This document shows, piece after piece, positions 18,662 through 27,671 of a DNA stretch of 64,000 bases (the stretch's first letter is position 1; each line of letters starts with the position of its first letter). The notes beneath the pieces are model-generated. The model saw only the letters and a program-made list of their open reading frames with translations. It made no database searches and was not told where the DNA came from. Origin of the DNA: Providencia rettgeri (GTDB lineage: Bacteria > Pseudomonadota > Gammaproteobacteria > Enterobacterales > Enterobacteriaceae); NCBI RefSeq assembly GCF_041075285.1, contig NZ_CP163512.1, forward strand, positions 2,604,001 to 2,668,000, written 5' to 3'. The position numbers and the translations under genes are program-made.

Positions 18662-19231
18662 TTAAGCAATTTGCACAATTCTTGCCTTTTCACAAAGTGG
18701 GTTAGCGGCCAAATGTGGCTTTATTGCCGCTTCCATTTCAGCAAATGAACTACCATAAAAGTAGAATGCGGTTTCTGTTGGACCATCCCATACACCATGG
18801 ATACTACCGATATCTTCAACAGCTTCATCTAACACGTCAAAAACATCGTTAATATCACCATTCTCATAAACTTCATCCGCAAGCTCAGTACCGTTAAAAT
18901 AAACGGCTAAACCTTCGTGTTCACCAAAATCAATGCGAACATCTTCACCATGAATAAATAAACGAGAACCTTTCGGTGCTAACATGGATGTAAACAATTG
19001 AATTATCATGCTAATATTTTCATCACTAGCATCAGCCATGGCAATTTCAATATCACATTCTTGTGCTTCACCATTATCGCTTAATAGTGTCCCACCCCCT
19101 GTCACATGAATATCTTTATTCAGACTTTTCATGACTTCGTCAAAAGCATCTTCTAAATCTGCACGTCTAACAGGCTCTAATCTCGCATTTAACGTAACGG
19201 TTACTGTTGTCATCTCTTGCGGGTTATCCAT
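18662..19231 (-). CDS. Conserved-looking acidic protein of unknown function
   Basis: 189 aa, strongly acidic, no signal peptide, membrane segment or Cys pair pattern. I do not recognise the family. The N-terminal part (about 8-95) alternates predicted strands and helices (TVTVTLNARLEP; HVTGGGTLLSDNG; CDIEIAMADASDENISMIIQLF), like a ferredoxin-type alpha/beta fold. The C-terminal part has HEGLAVYFNGTELADEVYENGD and WDGPTETAFYFYGSSFAEM. ATG 19231 follows AAGG by 7 nt. It lies 70 bp downstream of recD on the same strand, where E. coli has argA adjacent to recD, so it is an insertion that may be read from the recD transcript. Confidence 0.8.
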   Translation of the reverse strand: MDNPQEMTTVTVTLNARLEPVRRADLEDAFDEVMKSLNKDIHVTGGGTLLSDNGEAQECDIEIAMADASDENISMIIQLFTSMLAPKGSRLFIHGEDVRIDFGEHEGLAVYFNGTELADEVYENGDINDVFDVLDEAVEDIGSIHGVWDGPTETAFYFYGSSFAEMEAAIKPHLAANPLCEKARIVQIA

Positions 19232-19301
19232 ATCATTACCTTTAAATCATTATTATTAGCAAGTTAGGTCATTTAGTTACCCAAACATCCTCTTGCAATG
19301 G

Positions 19302-21149
19302 TTACATTAACTGCCTCTTTAACCCACTACGACGCTTGGTTGGTGTTTCAATTGCTCGACGCAATACCTTCGGGTTGCCATAAAGGGAAAGTTCTTTTTT
19401 TGCTCGAGTGATTGCGGTGTATACCAATTCTCGAGTAATAACGGGTGAATATAATTGGGGTAAAACAAATGCGGTATGAGCAAACTCCGAACCTTGAGAT
19501 TTATGGACTGTCATCACATAAGCAGTTTCATGTGAGGGAAGCCGGTTAGGCTGAACCCCACGAATGCTGCCATCAGGGAATTGAAAATAAGCCCTAAGCG
19601 CGCCCTCTTCATCAGGTAAAATGATACCAATATCCCCATTAAAAAGCCCTAATGGGCTATCATTACGACTGATCATTATCGGCCGCCCCGCATAATGCCG
19701 ATTCAACGGGTTATAAGGGCGATTAATTAAACCTTGACGATGAAGTAACTTTTCTAGTTTTTCATTTAACCCTACAACACCAAAAGGCCCTTCTCTTAGC
19801 GCTGTTAACAATCGATATTGATTAAACTTAGATAAAATTTCTTCTGGTGTTTTATTGGCTTTCACTGCAAGCAAGTAATCTTCATAACAGGCAGAAGCAT
19901 CAAGTAAAATTTTCACATAATCATCAGCTGTTTCTTGCACATAATTATGCACATCCACTAATCCCTGATTTAACAATTTTTGAGCTCGAGTGGCATTTCC
20001 TTCGTTAACCGCAAAAGCAAGCTGCCCAATACCTGATTGGGCAGAAAAACGATAACTTTTACGTAATAAACACAAGCTATCACGAATAACAGGGCCTTCA
20101 GTTGAAGAATATTCATCAAGTGAATAACCCGTAATTTCTGCCAATTGTTTCGCTCTTTCCACGCTATAGCCAATATCGGCAAACTGGCAAATATCGCCCA
20201 ATACCGCGCCCGCCTCTACCGAGGCCAGTTGGTCTTTATCACCGAGAAAAATCAATTTTGCATGTTCAGGTAGAGCCTCAATCAGTTTTGCCATCATCGG
20301 TAAATCAACCATAGATGCTTCATCAATAATTAAGATATCTAATGATAATAAATTATTGCGATTAAAGCGGAACTGCTGACTTTCAGGTTGAGCACCCAAT
20401 AACCGATGCAAGGTTTTCGCTTGGTTTGGTAAAATTTCTCTCTCTCTATCCGTTAATGGCATCTCTTTCATCGCATTACCTAGGGATTCTGTTAACCTCG
20501 CCGCAGCTTTTCCGGTAGGTGCTGCCAGTTCAATGATTAATTGATGCTCATTTCGGGTTTCCAGCTTAATTAAAGCCGCCAGTATGCGGGCAACTGTCGT
20601 CGTTTTTCCCGTTCCTGGTCCCCCAGAGATAATAGAGACTCGGCTTGTTACAGCCACTGCCGCAGCAATTTTTTGCCAATCAATTTCATCTGAAATAGGA
20701 AATAAGCCATCTAAAACTGATTGAATGTGTTGATTCTGACAACTTATCGCTGATGTATTAGAAAAAAAGTGGGCGACACACTGTTCATATTGCCACATAC
20801 GCTGAAAATACAAATAATCGCCCGAAAGCAACAGCGGTGACAGCCTATTTTCTGATGTTAAAGAAACCGCATTTGAATTTTTAATTGCTTGAATAATAGT
20901 TTTTTCATCAGGTTGCCCCATTTTGAGCCAAAAATCATTAGCCAGTTCCTGATGCCGCCCTAAAAATAGGTTCTCAAGAGTCACATCGGATAGCGCTAAA
21001 CAGACATGTCCGGTCATAGTTTCCGCACTCAATAACGCAGCCACCACCAATAAAATGGGATGGCTTTCATCCGCGATGCTGTAAGCAAATTGCACATCTA
21101 AAGGTGTAAAAATCCGCTGTTCAATCCCTTGATTAAAAAGAGATTTCAT
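19302..21149 (-). CDS. recD: Exodeoxyribonuclease V subunit RecD
   Basis: A 615-aa 5'-3' helicase subunit of RecBCD, of usual length (E. coli 608). Walker A is SGGPGTGKTTT (about residue 180), Walker B is IIDEASMVD, and helicase motif VI is near the end (YVMTVHKSQGSEF and YTAITRAKKEL). The ATG at 21149 overlaps the recB stop in ATGA and follows AGGAG by 8 nt; a GTG two codons earlier is in frame but too close to that site. It is the last gene of recC-ptrA-recB-recD. Confidence 0.95.
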   Translation of the reverse strand: MKSLFNQGIEQRIFTPLDVQFAYSIADESHPILLVVAALLSAETMTGHVCLALSDVTLENLFLGRHQELANDFWLKMGQPDEKTIIQAIKNSNAVSLTSENRLSPLLLSGDYLYFQRMWQYEQCVAHFFSNTSAISCQNQHIQSVLDGLFPISDEIDWQKIAAAVAVTSRVSIISGGPGTGKTTTVARILAALIKLETRNEHQLIIELAAPTGKAAARLTESLGNAMKEMPLTDREREILPNQAKTLHRLLGAQPESQQFRFNRNNLLSLDILIIDEASMVDLPMMAKLIEALPEHAKLIFLGDKDQLASVEAGAVLGDICQFADIGYSVERAKQLAEITGYSLDEYSSTEGPVIRDSLCLLRKSYRFSAQSGIGQLAFAVNEGNATRAQKLLNQGLVDVHNYVQETADDYVKILLDASACYEDYLLAVKANKTPEEILSKFNQYRLLTALREGPFGVVGLNEKLEKLLHRQGLINRPYNPLNRHYAGRPIMISRNDSPLGLFNGDIGIILPDEEGALRAYFQFPDGSIRGVQPNRLPSHETAYVMTVHKSQGSEFAHTAFVLPQLYSPVITRELVYTAITRAKKELSLYGNPKVLRRAIETPTKRRSGLKRQLM

Positions 21150-24100
21150 TCGCACTTCTCCTTATCCTGTGTATTGCTAAACAGTTGATCAAGAGCTTGA
21201 ATAAACCCATTGACTGGGCGATAAAAGAAAATGCCATTTCTCAAATTAGCGCTATCAATTCCTCTTAAAAAGAGATAATAGACACCACCGAAATGAGTTT
21301 CGTAATCATAGTCAGGCAAACGCTGTTTTAAATAACGATGTAGCGCCAATGAATATAGTTGATATTGTAAATCATAGCGATGATCTATCATCGCTTCAGC
21401 CATCGCATCTTGTGTATAATATGACGCATCTTCACCAAGATAATTCGACTTATAATCAAGTAAATAGAACTTTCCATTCCAATAAAACGTTAAGTCGATA
21501 AACCCTTTTAAAATTCCCTGAACTTTTTCAAAATTTAATGGCGGGCATCGTTTAGACAGAGGATCATATTGGTGAGTAATACTATCTAAGTTGCTTGCAT
21601 TAATGATGGCGTCAATGGGTAAATAAAACTGCATTTCGTCCAGTTGATCTTGAGGCTGCAATGCCGATAAACAGAGGCCATCCTCCGCTAACGGCGCATC
21701 GACAATGACTTTTAACCATTCTTTCAGCATAGGTGCCCACACAGTATCAAACCCTGAGGCTTCGAGTTGCTCCGTTAACCACTCAAGGGAAACAGGCTCG
21801 CTAAAATTGATTTCTTCCATCAATGTATGCAAAAAAGTGCCTGGTGATGCGCCTTTAGGAAACTGATGAGGCGTTAGGATAGCATCGCTTTCTTCTTCCG
21901 GTTGCCCGATATCAACACTGGCTTCGGTATCCATTTTTGGGGCCAATGAAGTCGCCAATTGTAACGGCGAAACGATTTGATCAACCTCTGTATGACTTAA
22001 GCCATAACTCAGCCCTGAGTAACTTGTAACTCTCCAATGATCGTCAAAATCACGAGTTAGCTCTCTGGCCATTAATTCATCATGCACTTCGGCATCTAAC
22101 ATTAATCTGTCTATTTCAAGCTGAGTAATCGTAGCGACATCAATAACTTCATTACTGATTTCATTTAACATACTGTTTAACAGTAAGTTGTCACCAGCTT
22201 CCCCTTTTTGTATAACATAACCCAGAGCAGATAAATGTAAGTCCGTTTCACCGCTTTTCTTTCTATTGCCCTTTATTAATGGGGCAATACCGACGCTACA
22301 ATGGTAAATCGCACGAGTTAATGCCACATACAATAATCGGAGATCTTCTGCTAAACGCTCTTCATCTGCTAAAGCAACGGTTTCTTCACTATCTTCTAAA
22401 TCGAGGCGCGTACCATAATCATTTCTATCATGATATAAACCTTTTGATTGCGGTAAGAAGTTGCTGGCAAAAGGCAACCACACAATTTTATATTCAAGAC
22501 CTTTAGATTTATGAATAGTGCTAATTTGAACCAGATGTTTATCACTTTCCAAGCGCATTTGTTGGGCATCTGACTGGTGGTCAGGATGAGCAATTTGTTG
22601 TGCTAACCAGCGAGTTAGTGTGTGCTCACCTTCAAGTTGAAGTGACATTTCCTGCAATAATTCGCCAATATGCATGACATCCATCAACCGCCTTTCACCA
22701 TCTGTTGTCGATAATAATGTTTCAGCAATATGGCGCTGTGACATTATCATTCTCAACATAGGCAATACACCGCGTTTTTGCCAAACAATGGAATAACGTG
22801 AAAACTCATCGACGAGCGCCTCCCATGCTTTTTCATCATGATTAAGCTCATCGATATCTTTCGCGGTTAACCCTAAAATCCCCGTAGCTAATGCACTGCG
22901 TAGCACTCGCTCTTTTTCAGGCGTCAACACGGCCTGCAACAACCATAATAAATCCCTTGCTTCGGGAGTTGAAAACACACTTTCTCTATTTGATTGAAAA
23001 ACAGAAGAGATATTTAGCTGATTTAAGGCGTCTCGAATTAACCCAGCTTCACGGCGGCTACGCACCAACACTGTAATATCAGAGGCAGTAACAGGGAAGC
23101 GTTGTTGATTATCCACAAAGTATGTTTCCCCTTTAAACCCACCTTGTAGATACTGCGCAATGTGTGTTGCACATTGTGTTGCTGTTGCTTGTTCATATTC
23201 AGAGACAGAAACTGCTTCTGCATCTAACTGCCAAAAAGTCAAAGCCTTGACCTCATGACCTTTGTGGATCAGTTTTTTCCCTGCATTTTGTGTTGCATAG
23301 TTAACTGGCTGAAAGGGAATTTGATCGAAAATAAAAGGTGACTGACAATGGCTAAATACGCGATTTATAGCTTCAACCATACATTGAGAAGAGCGATAGT
23401 TGGTCTCCAAAGTATAGTGAGCACTAACTTCCTTTTTCGCTTCTATGTAGGTGAAAATATCCGCACCACGAAAAGCATAGATAGCTTGTTTTGGATCACC
23501 GATAAATAAAAGAGCTGTGTTATCAACGCCTTGATAAATTCGCTGAAAAATACGGTATTGCTGCGCGTCAGTATCCTGAAACTCATCGATCATCGCGACA
23601 GGAAAGCGCTGGCTAATTGCCTGTGCTAAAAATCTGCCCCCTTCATGGCTAAGTGCACCATCTAAACGCGTTAAGAGGTCATCAAACCCCATTTCGCCAC
23701 GACGGTGCTTTTCATCGATAATAGTTTGCCTAACTTGCGAAATAGCCAGTGGAATAACCAGATCTTTTAAGGTTAATGGTTGGGAAAGCAACTCATCTAT
23801 CTTTTGAAAAACGACATGTACAGGTCCTTGACCACTTTTTGATTTTTCATGTAATACGGATTGGGAAAAACGCACAAGATCTTTTGGTAGTTCGTAATCC
23901 TCTGTTTTTTCATCTACCCATTCGCCGATTTTTATCAGCCAATTAGGCAGAAAACGAGAACTGTAACTTCGTTTATCAACATCTGAATCTGTAATCAGTT
24001 TTTCAAAATCACCCGCGTTTTCCCGCCAAGAGGATTTGACCGATTCAATCAGAGAAATTAAGCGTTGATGCCGTTCTTCCAAGGATTCCGGTACGTTAGG

Positions 24101-24760
24101 TTGATTAATGATTTGTGGCATATCCCCTTGTAAGAAAGGCCTTATTTCAGCTAAAAGTGCCTCTGGACCATTCCATTCAGACTGCACAACCTTTGTCATC
24201 GAATAATCAAGCGGGTAAAAATGACGTCGCCAAAAATCTGCACAAGCTTGTTTTTGAATCGGAAATTCATCTTGGATCATCGTTTGTTCAAACAGTACAC
24301 CCGATTCAAAAGCATTGTGCACTAACATCCGTTGGCAAAAACCATGGATAGTATAAATGGCAGCCTCATCCATTTGTCGTTCGGCAGCCAACAACCAATT
24401 TTCAGCAAACTTACGCTGTTCCTCGCTTGAAAGTTCACTGAGCAATGTCAAATACTCAGGTTGAGATTCAAACCCAATCCCATTTCTTAAGCAAACTAAA
24501 CGCATTTCATGAATTCGCTGGCGAATGCGTCCACGCAATTCGTTAGTAGCCGCTTCAGTGAATGTCACCACCAATATTTCTTCAACACTAAGAGGCCGAG
24601 GAAACGCATTATTTCCGCCTAAGCCTAATAAAAGCCGCAGATAGAGTATACCAATCGTGTATGTTTTTCCTGTCCCTGCCGAAGCTTCAATCAATCTTTG
24701 CCCACTTAATGGTAAAGAAAATACATTCAGTAACTGGGACTCTACCTGCACTTTATTCAC
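21146..24760 (-). CDS. recB: Exodeoxyribonuclease V subunit RecB
   Basis: A 1204-aa 3'-5' helicase and nuclease of RecBCD. Walker A is EASAGTGKTYT (about 25-35), motif II is AMIDEFQDTDAQQYRIF, and motif VI is LLYVALTRAIYHC. The C-terminal nuclease domain carries the LLDYKSNYLG metal motif near residue 1100 and a QYQLYSLALHRYL motif. The start is a GTG at 24760 that overlaps the ptrA stop as GTGA and follows AAGGAA, so the two are translationally coupled. All catalytic motifs look intact. Confidence 0.96.
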   Translation of the reverse strand: MNKVQVESQLLNVFSLPLSGQRLIEASAGTGKTYTIGILYLRLLLGLGGNNAFPRPLSVEEILVVTFTEAATNELRGRIRQRIHEMRLVCLRNGIGFESQPEYLTLLSELSSEEQRKFAENWLLAAERQMDEAAIYTIHGFCQRMLVHNAFESGVLFEQTMIQDEFPIQKQACADFWRRHFYPLDYSMTKVVQSEWNGPEALLAEIRPFLQGDMPQIINQPNVPESLEERHQRLISLIESVKSSWRENAGDFEKLITDSDVDKRSYSSRFLPNWLIKIGEWVDEKTEDYELPKDLVRFSQSVLHEKSKSGQGPVHVVFQKIDELLSQPLTLKDLVIPLAISQVRQTIIDEKHRRGEMGFDDLLTRLDGALSHEGGRFLAQAISQRFPVAMIDEFQDTDAQQYRIFQRIYQGVDNTALLFIGDPKQAIYAFRGADIFTYIEAKKEVSAHYTLETNYRSSQCMVEAINRVFSHCQSPFIFDQIPFQPVNYATQNAGKKLIHKGHEVKALTFWQLDAEAVSVSEYEQATATQCATHIAQYLQGGFKGETYFVDNQQRFPVTASDITVLVRSRREAGLIRDALNQLNISSVFQSNRESVFSTPEARDLLWLLQAVLTPEKERVLRSALATGILGLTAKDIDELNHDEKAWEALVDEFSRYSIVWQKRGVLPMLRMIMSQRHIAETLLSTTDGERRLMDVMHIGELLQEMSLQLEGEHTLTRWLAQQIAHPDHQSDAQQMRLESDKHLVQISTIHKSKGLEYKIVWLPFASNFLPQSKGLYHDRNDYGTRLDLEDSEETVALADEERLAEDLRLLYVALTRAIYHCSVGIAPLIKGNRKKSGETDLHLSALGYVIQKGEAGDNLLLNSMLNEISNEVIDVATITQLEIDRLMLDAEVHDELMARELTRDFDDHWRVTSYSGLSYGLSHTEVDQIVSPLQLATSLAPKMDTEASVDIGQPEEESDAILTPHQFPKGASPGTFLHTLMEEINFSEPVSLEWLTEQLEASGFDTVWAPMLKEWLKVIVDAPLAEDGLCLSALQPQDQLDEMQFYLPIDAIINASNLDSITHQYDPLSKRCPPLNFEKVQGILKGFIDLTFYWNGKFYLLDYKSNYLGEDASYYTQDAMAEAMIDHRYDLQYQLYSLALHRYLKQRLPDYDYETHFGGVYYLFLRGIDSANLRNGIFFYRPVNGFIQALDQLFSNTQDKEKCE

Positions 24761-27654
24761 TCAGCATCTTCCTTTATTGGCAAAATCTGTTGTAACTCTA
24801 TTGCTGTTGGATAGAACGTCCAACCTTTCAGTTGAGCAAAACCGGACTTCGCGTCAACATCTTGACCAATTACCTGTGATGTTAATGCTAGACCTTTACG
24901 TTTAATCACTGCATTTTCATAATATTCAATGACTTGTTCTTTCGTTGCTGCACCTAATGCCTTCAACACTTTATCACGCGTATCAAAGCTAAAAATATTG
25001 CGTGAGAAGTCAGATGAATAGCGCCCAAGTTCGTCAAAGAATGTTTGTGGGGGCTGATTCATTTCTGTAATAATTGACTGTTTATACTGATTAAATTCCT
25101 CAACTGGCAGTTTTTTGAGTTTATCTAAAGCTTGAGTATAAAATGCTTGATAACGTGTATTCAGGTAATCTGGTGTTTTTGCATTGCTTTGTAATAAAAA
25201 ACCCATCCCCCATTGATCACCTAACCCTGATTTAAAGACAAATACAGCATAACCTAGCTGCTCGTTAGTCCTTAATTGGTCATAAAACCAAGGTTGGATC
25301 ACCTTCGCTAAAATACCTGACAACACTGCACTATCTATACGGCTATAGCCATCTGGAACAAAGATTTCAGCTAGTGCGTTATCCGTACTATTAGCCTGCT
25401 TCTGGAAGTCTGCTAAGTAGTTTTTATCGATAACAACAACATCACCACGCCACCATTCGGTCCCTTCGCTATTCAATAACTTTTGAGCCTCTTGGATCGT
25501 TTTGATACCTTGTGATTCGCTAATGTTACCAAAAACGAGTGCCTGTAATGCTGCACTTTTCACCAATAGCTGCCGATAGTTAATAAGATCATCAAGTGAT
25601 ATTTTATCCAGCTCAGCAAGTCGCTGCTCTTGTTCAAAGTAAGGAACACTATTAATGCGCTGAAGAGGTTGCATTGCCAATTCATAAGCTTTTGCATTAT
25701 TCGCAACCGCTATTTGTTCTTTATACCAAGACTTGGCCTGAGCTAACTCTTGTTCTGTTGGCTCAAAGTTTAAATACAGCTTAGTCATTGATAAAAAGAG
25801 TTCAGATAAGTGCTGAGTATAACCACTCGCGTTAAACTGTAATCCAACCCCCTGTGAAACAGAAACAGACATGCCTGCAACCGATGCCTGATATTGCAGC
25901 TCATCCATTTTTAATGAGGAAATATATTGCAATAATGAACCGGTTACTTGTTCTTTTGCATTTCGATCACCTTGTTTAGTACGTAATGACAACGTAATAC
26001 TTGCTTTGGGCTCATCTGCAAAATATTGGCTTGGCATATACAGCACACGCGTATTACCTTTTTGATAAATAAGCTCAGGGTGGTTATACGTTTTTTCAGT
26101 TTTAATTAATGGAAGCTTATCCGCAATGTAGGGGTTTAATGCGGGTAATTTAAACTGCATGTTTGACGCTAAACGACTCCAGTTTTTAAACTGTTTTTGC
26201 GTAATTCGATCAACTTGATAAGGTGCCTCAACAAAATAGGCTTTCTTATTGCTGGGCTCATCAGGGCTAATAAACCAAATTCTTGCATTTTGTGCAGTCA
26301 ATTCTGATAGTCGCTGTTTAATCGCGGCCGGATCATATTTATCTGCAATATAATCTGAATCCAGTACATGATTAACCGGAACATCTATCATTTGGTCAGA
26401 TAGCCATTCAATGTAGTTCATATCCCTAACTACCGAACCATAACGAAACGATAAGTTAAGCACTTTTGCAATTTCATCAAAGTAGCTTTTGTTAACACCT
26501 TCTTTTTTAATTAATTCGATATAAGAAAATATGGCGGCGATAATTTGGTCTCGCTCTTGTAACCCTTTATCCGTTAAGGTGACATAAATAGAGAAAGAGC
26601 CGTAATTTCTATCTGCATTCGGTGATGCTGATGCACTAATCCCTTCTGCTAGACCTTGTGAAATTAACCAATCAGCTAATGTGCCAGGGCTGCGATTTCC
26701 GAGCAAATAACTAATATAGCTATCACTTTTACTGCGAAAATCCGCCATATTATTTTTAATACTAAACTCAATCTGGATCGCTTTTTGTGGTTGTGCGGGT
26801 ACGTAGTGAATGATAATCCCCTTTTCTTTATCCGTAACCGCTTGAGTATTAATGGCAGGCACACTCCTATTGAAATTAGGGATACGACCAAATGTTTCTT
26901 GCGCTATTCTGGCAAGAGAATCAATTGATTGGTCACCATAGAGAACCCCATTCATCAAGTTTGCAGAATAATAATGTTTATAAAAACCAACAAGTTCATC
27001 CTGTAACTTACTGTTAGGCTTATCTTTTAACGTTTCTAAGTTACCCCCTGAAAAACGAGAATTAGGGTGTTGTGGGTTAAGTGTTTCAGAACGCACTTGC
27101 CATATACGCATCCCATCGCGAGAGCGAGCCATCGTTAATTCTGCGTTAACCGCATTACGCTCTCTATCTGCATTGTGAGGATCTAATAACGGTGCTGCTA
27201 ATGCGTCCGCTAATCTATCAGTCGCCTCTTTTAATGCACCGTTTTCAACTTCAAAGTAGTACGCTGTGCGATGTGGCGCTGTGCTCGCATTGTGGCTACC
27301 ACCATGCTTTTGCAAAAATTCAGAAAAACTACTCGGTTCCGGGTACTTTTTAGACCCCATCAGTATCATATGTTCCAAATAGTGAGCTAACCCTAGCTGG
27401 CTATCTGGATTCTCAATACTGCCTACTGGTATAGAAACAGCTGCCAATGATTTTGTTGCTTTAGCATCAGAAACTAATAAAACTGTCATATCGTTATTCA
27501 GCTTTATTGCCTTATACTCTCTAGGATCGCTTTCACTCTTATTAATATTCTCGGGTAACAACTGCCAGAGTGGTTGGTCTGCAAATGCATTTCCCCACAT
27601 TAACAGCGTGAATAATAAGAATAGATGGGCGATTCTTTTGGATAAATATTGCAT
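24757..27654 (-). CDS. ptrA: Pitrilysin (protease III)
   Basis: A 965-aa periplasmic M16 zinc metallopeptidase that degrades small polypeptides. A Sec signal peptide (LFLLFTLLMWGNAFA, cut near residue 25) precedes the inverted zinc motif HYLEH (residues 91-95), with the third ligand Glu in the ERNAVNAELTMA segment. The four repeated M16 domains give the usual length (E. coli 962). It sits inside the recBCD operon between recC (17 bp upstream) and recB (GTGA overlap), as in E. coli. Confidence 0.95.
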   Translation of the reverse strand: MQYLSKRIAHLFLLFTLLMWGNAFADQPLWQLLPENINKSESDPREYKAIKLNNDMTVLLVSDAKATKSLAAVSIPVGSIENPDSQLGLAHYLEHMILMGSKKYPEPSSFSEFLQKHGGSHNASTAPHRTAYYFEVENGALKEATDRLADALAAPLLDPHNADRERNAVNAELTMARSRDGMRIWQVRSETLNPQHPNSRFSGGNLETLKDKPNSKLQDELVGFYKHYYSANLMNGVLYGDQSIDSLARIAQETFGRIPNFNRSVPAINTQAVTDKEKGIIIHYVPAQPQKAIQIEFSIKNNMADFRSKSDSYISYLLGNRSPGTLADWLISQGLAEGISASASPNADRNYGSFSIYVTLTDKGLQERDQIIAAIFSYIELIKKEGVNKSYFDEIAKVLNLSFRYGSVVRDMNYIEWLSDQMIDVPVNHVLDSDYIADKYDPAAIKQRLSELTAQNARIWFISPDEPSNKKAYFVEAPYQVDRITQKQFKNWSRLASNMQFKLPALNPYIADKLPLIKTEKTYNHPELIYQKGNTRVLYMPSQYFADEPKASITLSLRTKQGDRNAKEQVTGSLLQYISSLKMDELQYQASVAGMSVSVSQGVGLQFNASGYTQHLSELFLSMTKLYLNFEPTEQELAQAKSWYKEQIAVANNAKAYELAMQPLQRINSVPYFEQEQRLAELDKISLDDLINYRQLLVKSAALQALVFGNISESQGIKTIQEAQKLLNSEGTEWWRGDVVVIDKNYLADFQKQANSTDNALAEIFVPDGYSRIDSAVLSGILAKVIQPWFYDQLRTNEQLGYAVFVFKSGLGDQWGMGFLLQSNAKTPDYLNTRYQAFYTQALDKLKKLPVEEFNQYKQSIITEMNQPPQTFFDELGRYSSDFSRNIFSFDTRDKVLKALGAATKEQVIEYYENAVIKRKGLALTSQVIGQDVDAKSGFAQLKGWTFYPTAIELQQILPIKEDAE

Positions 27655-27671
27655 CCTGTAATGCTCTCCCG

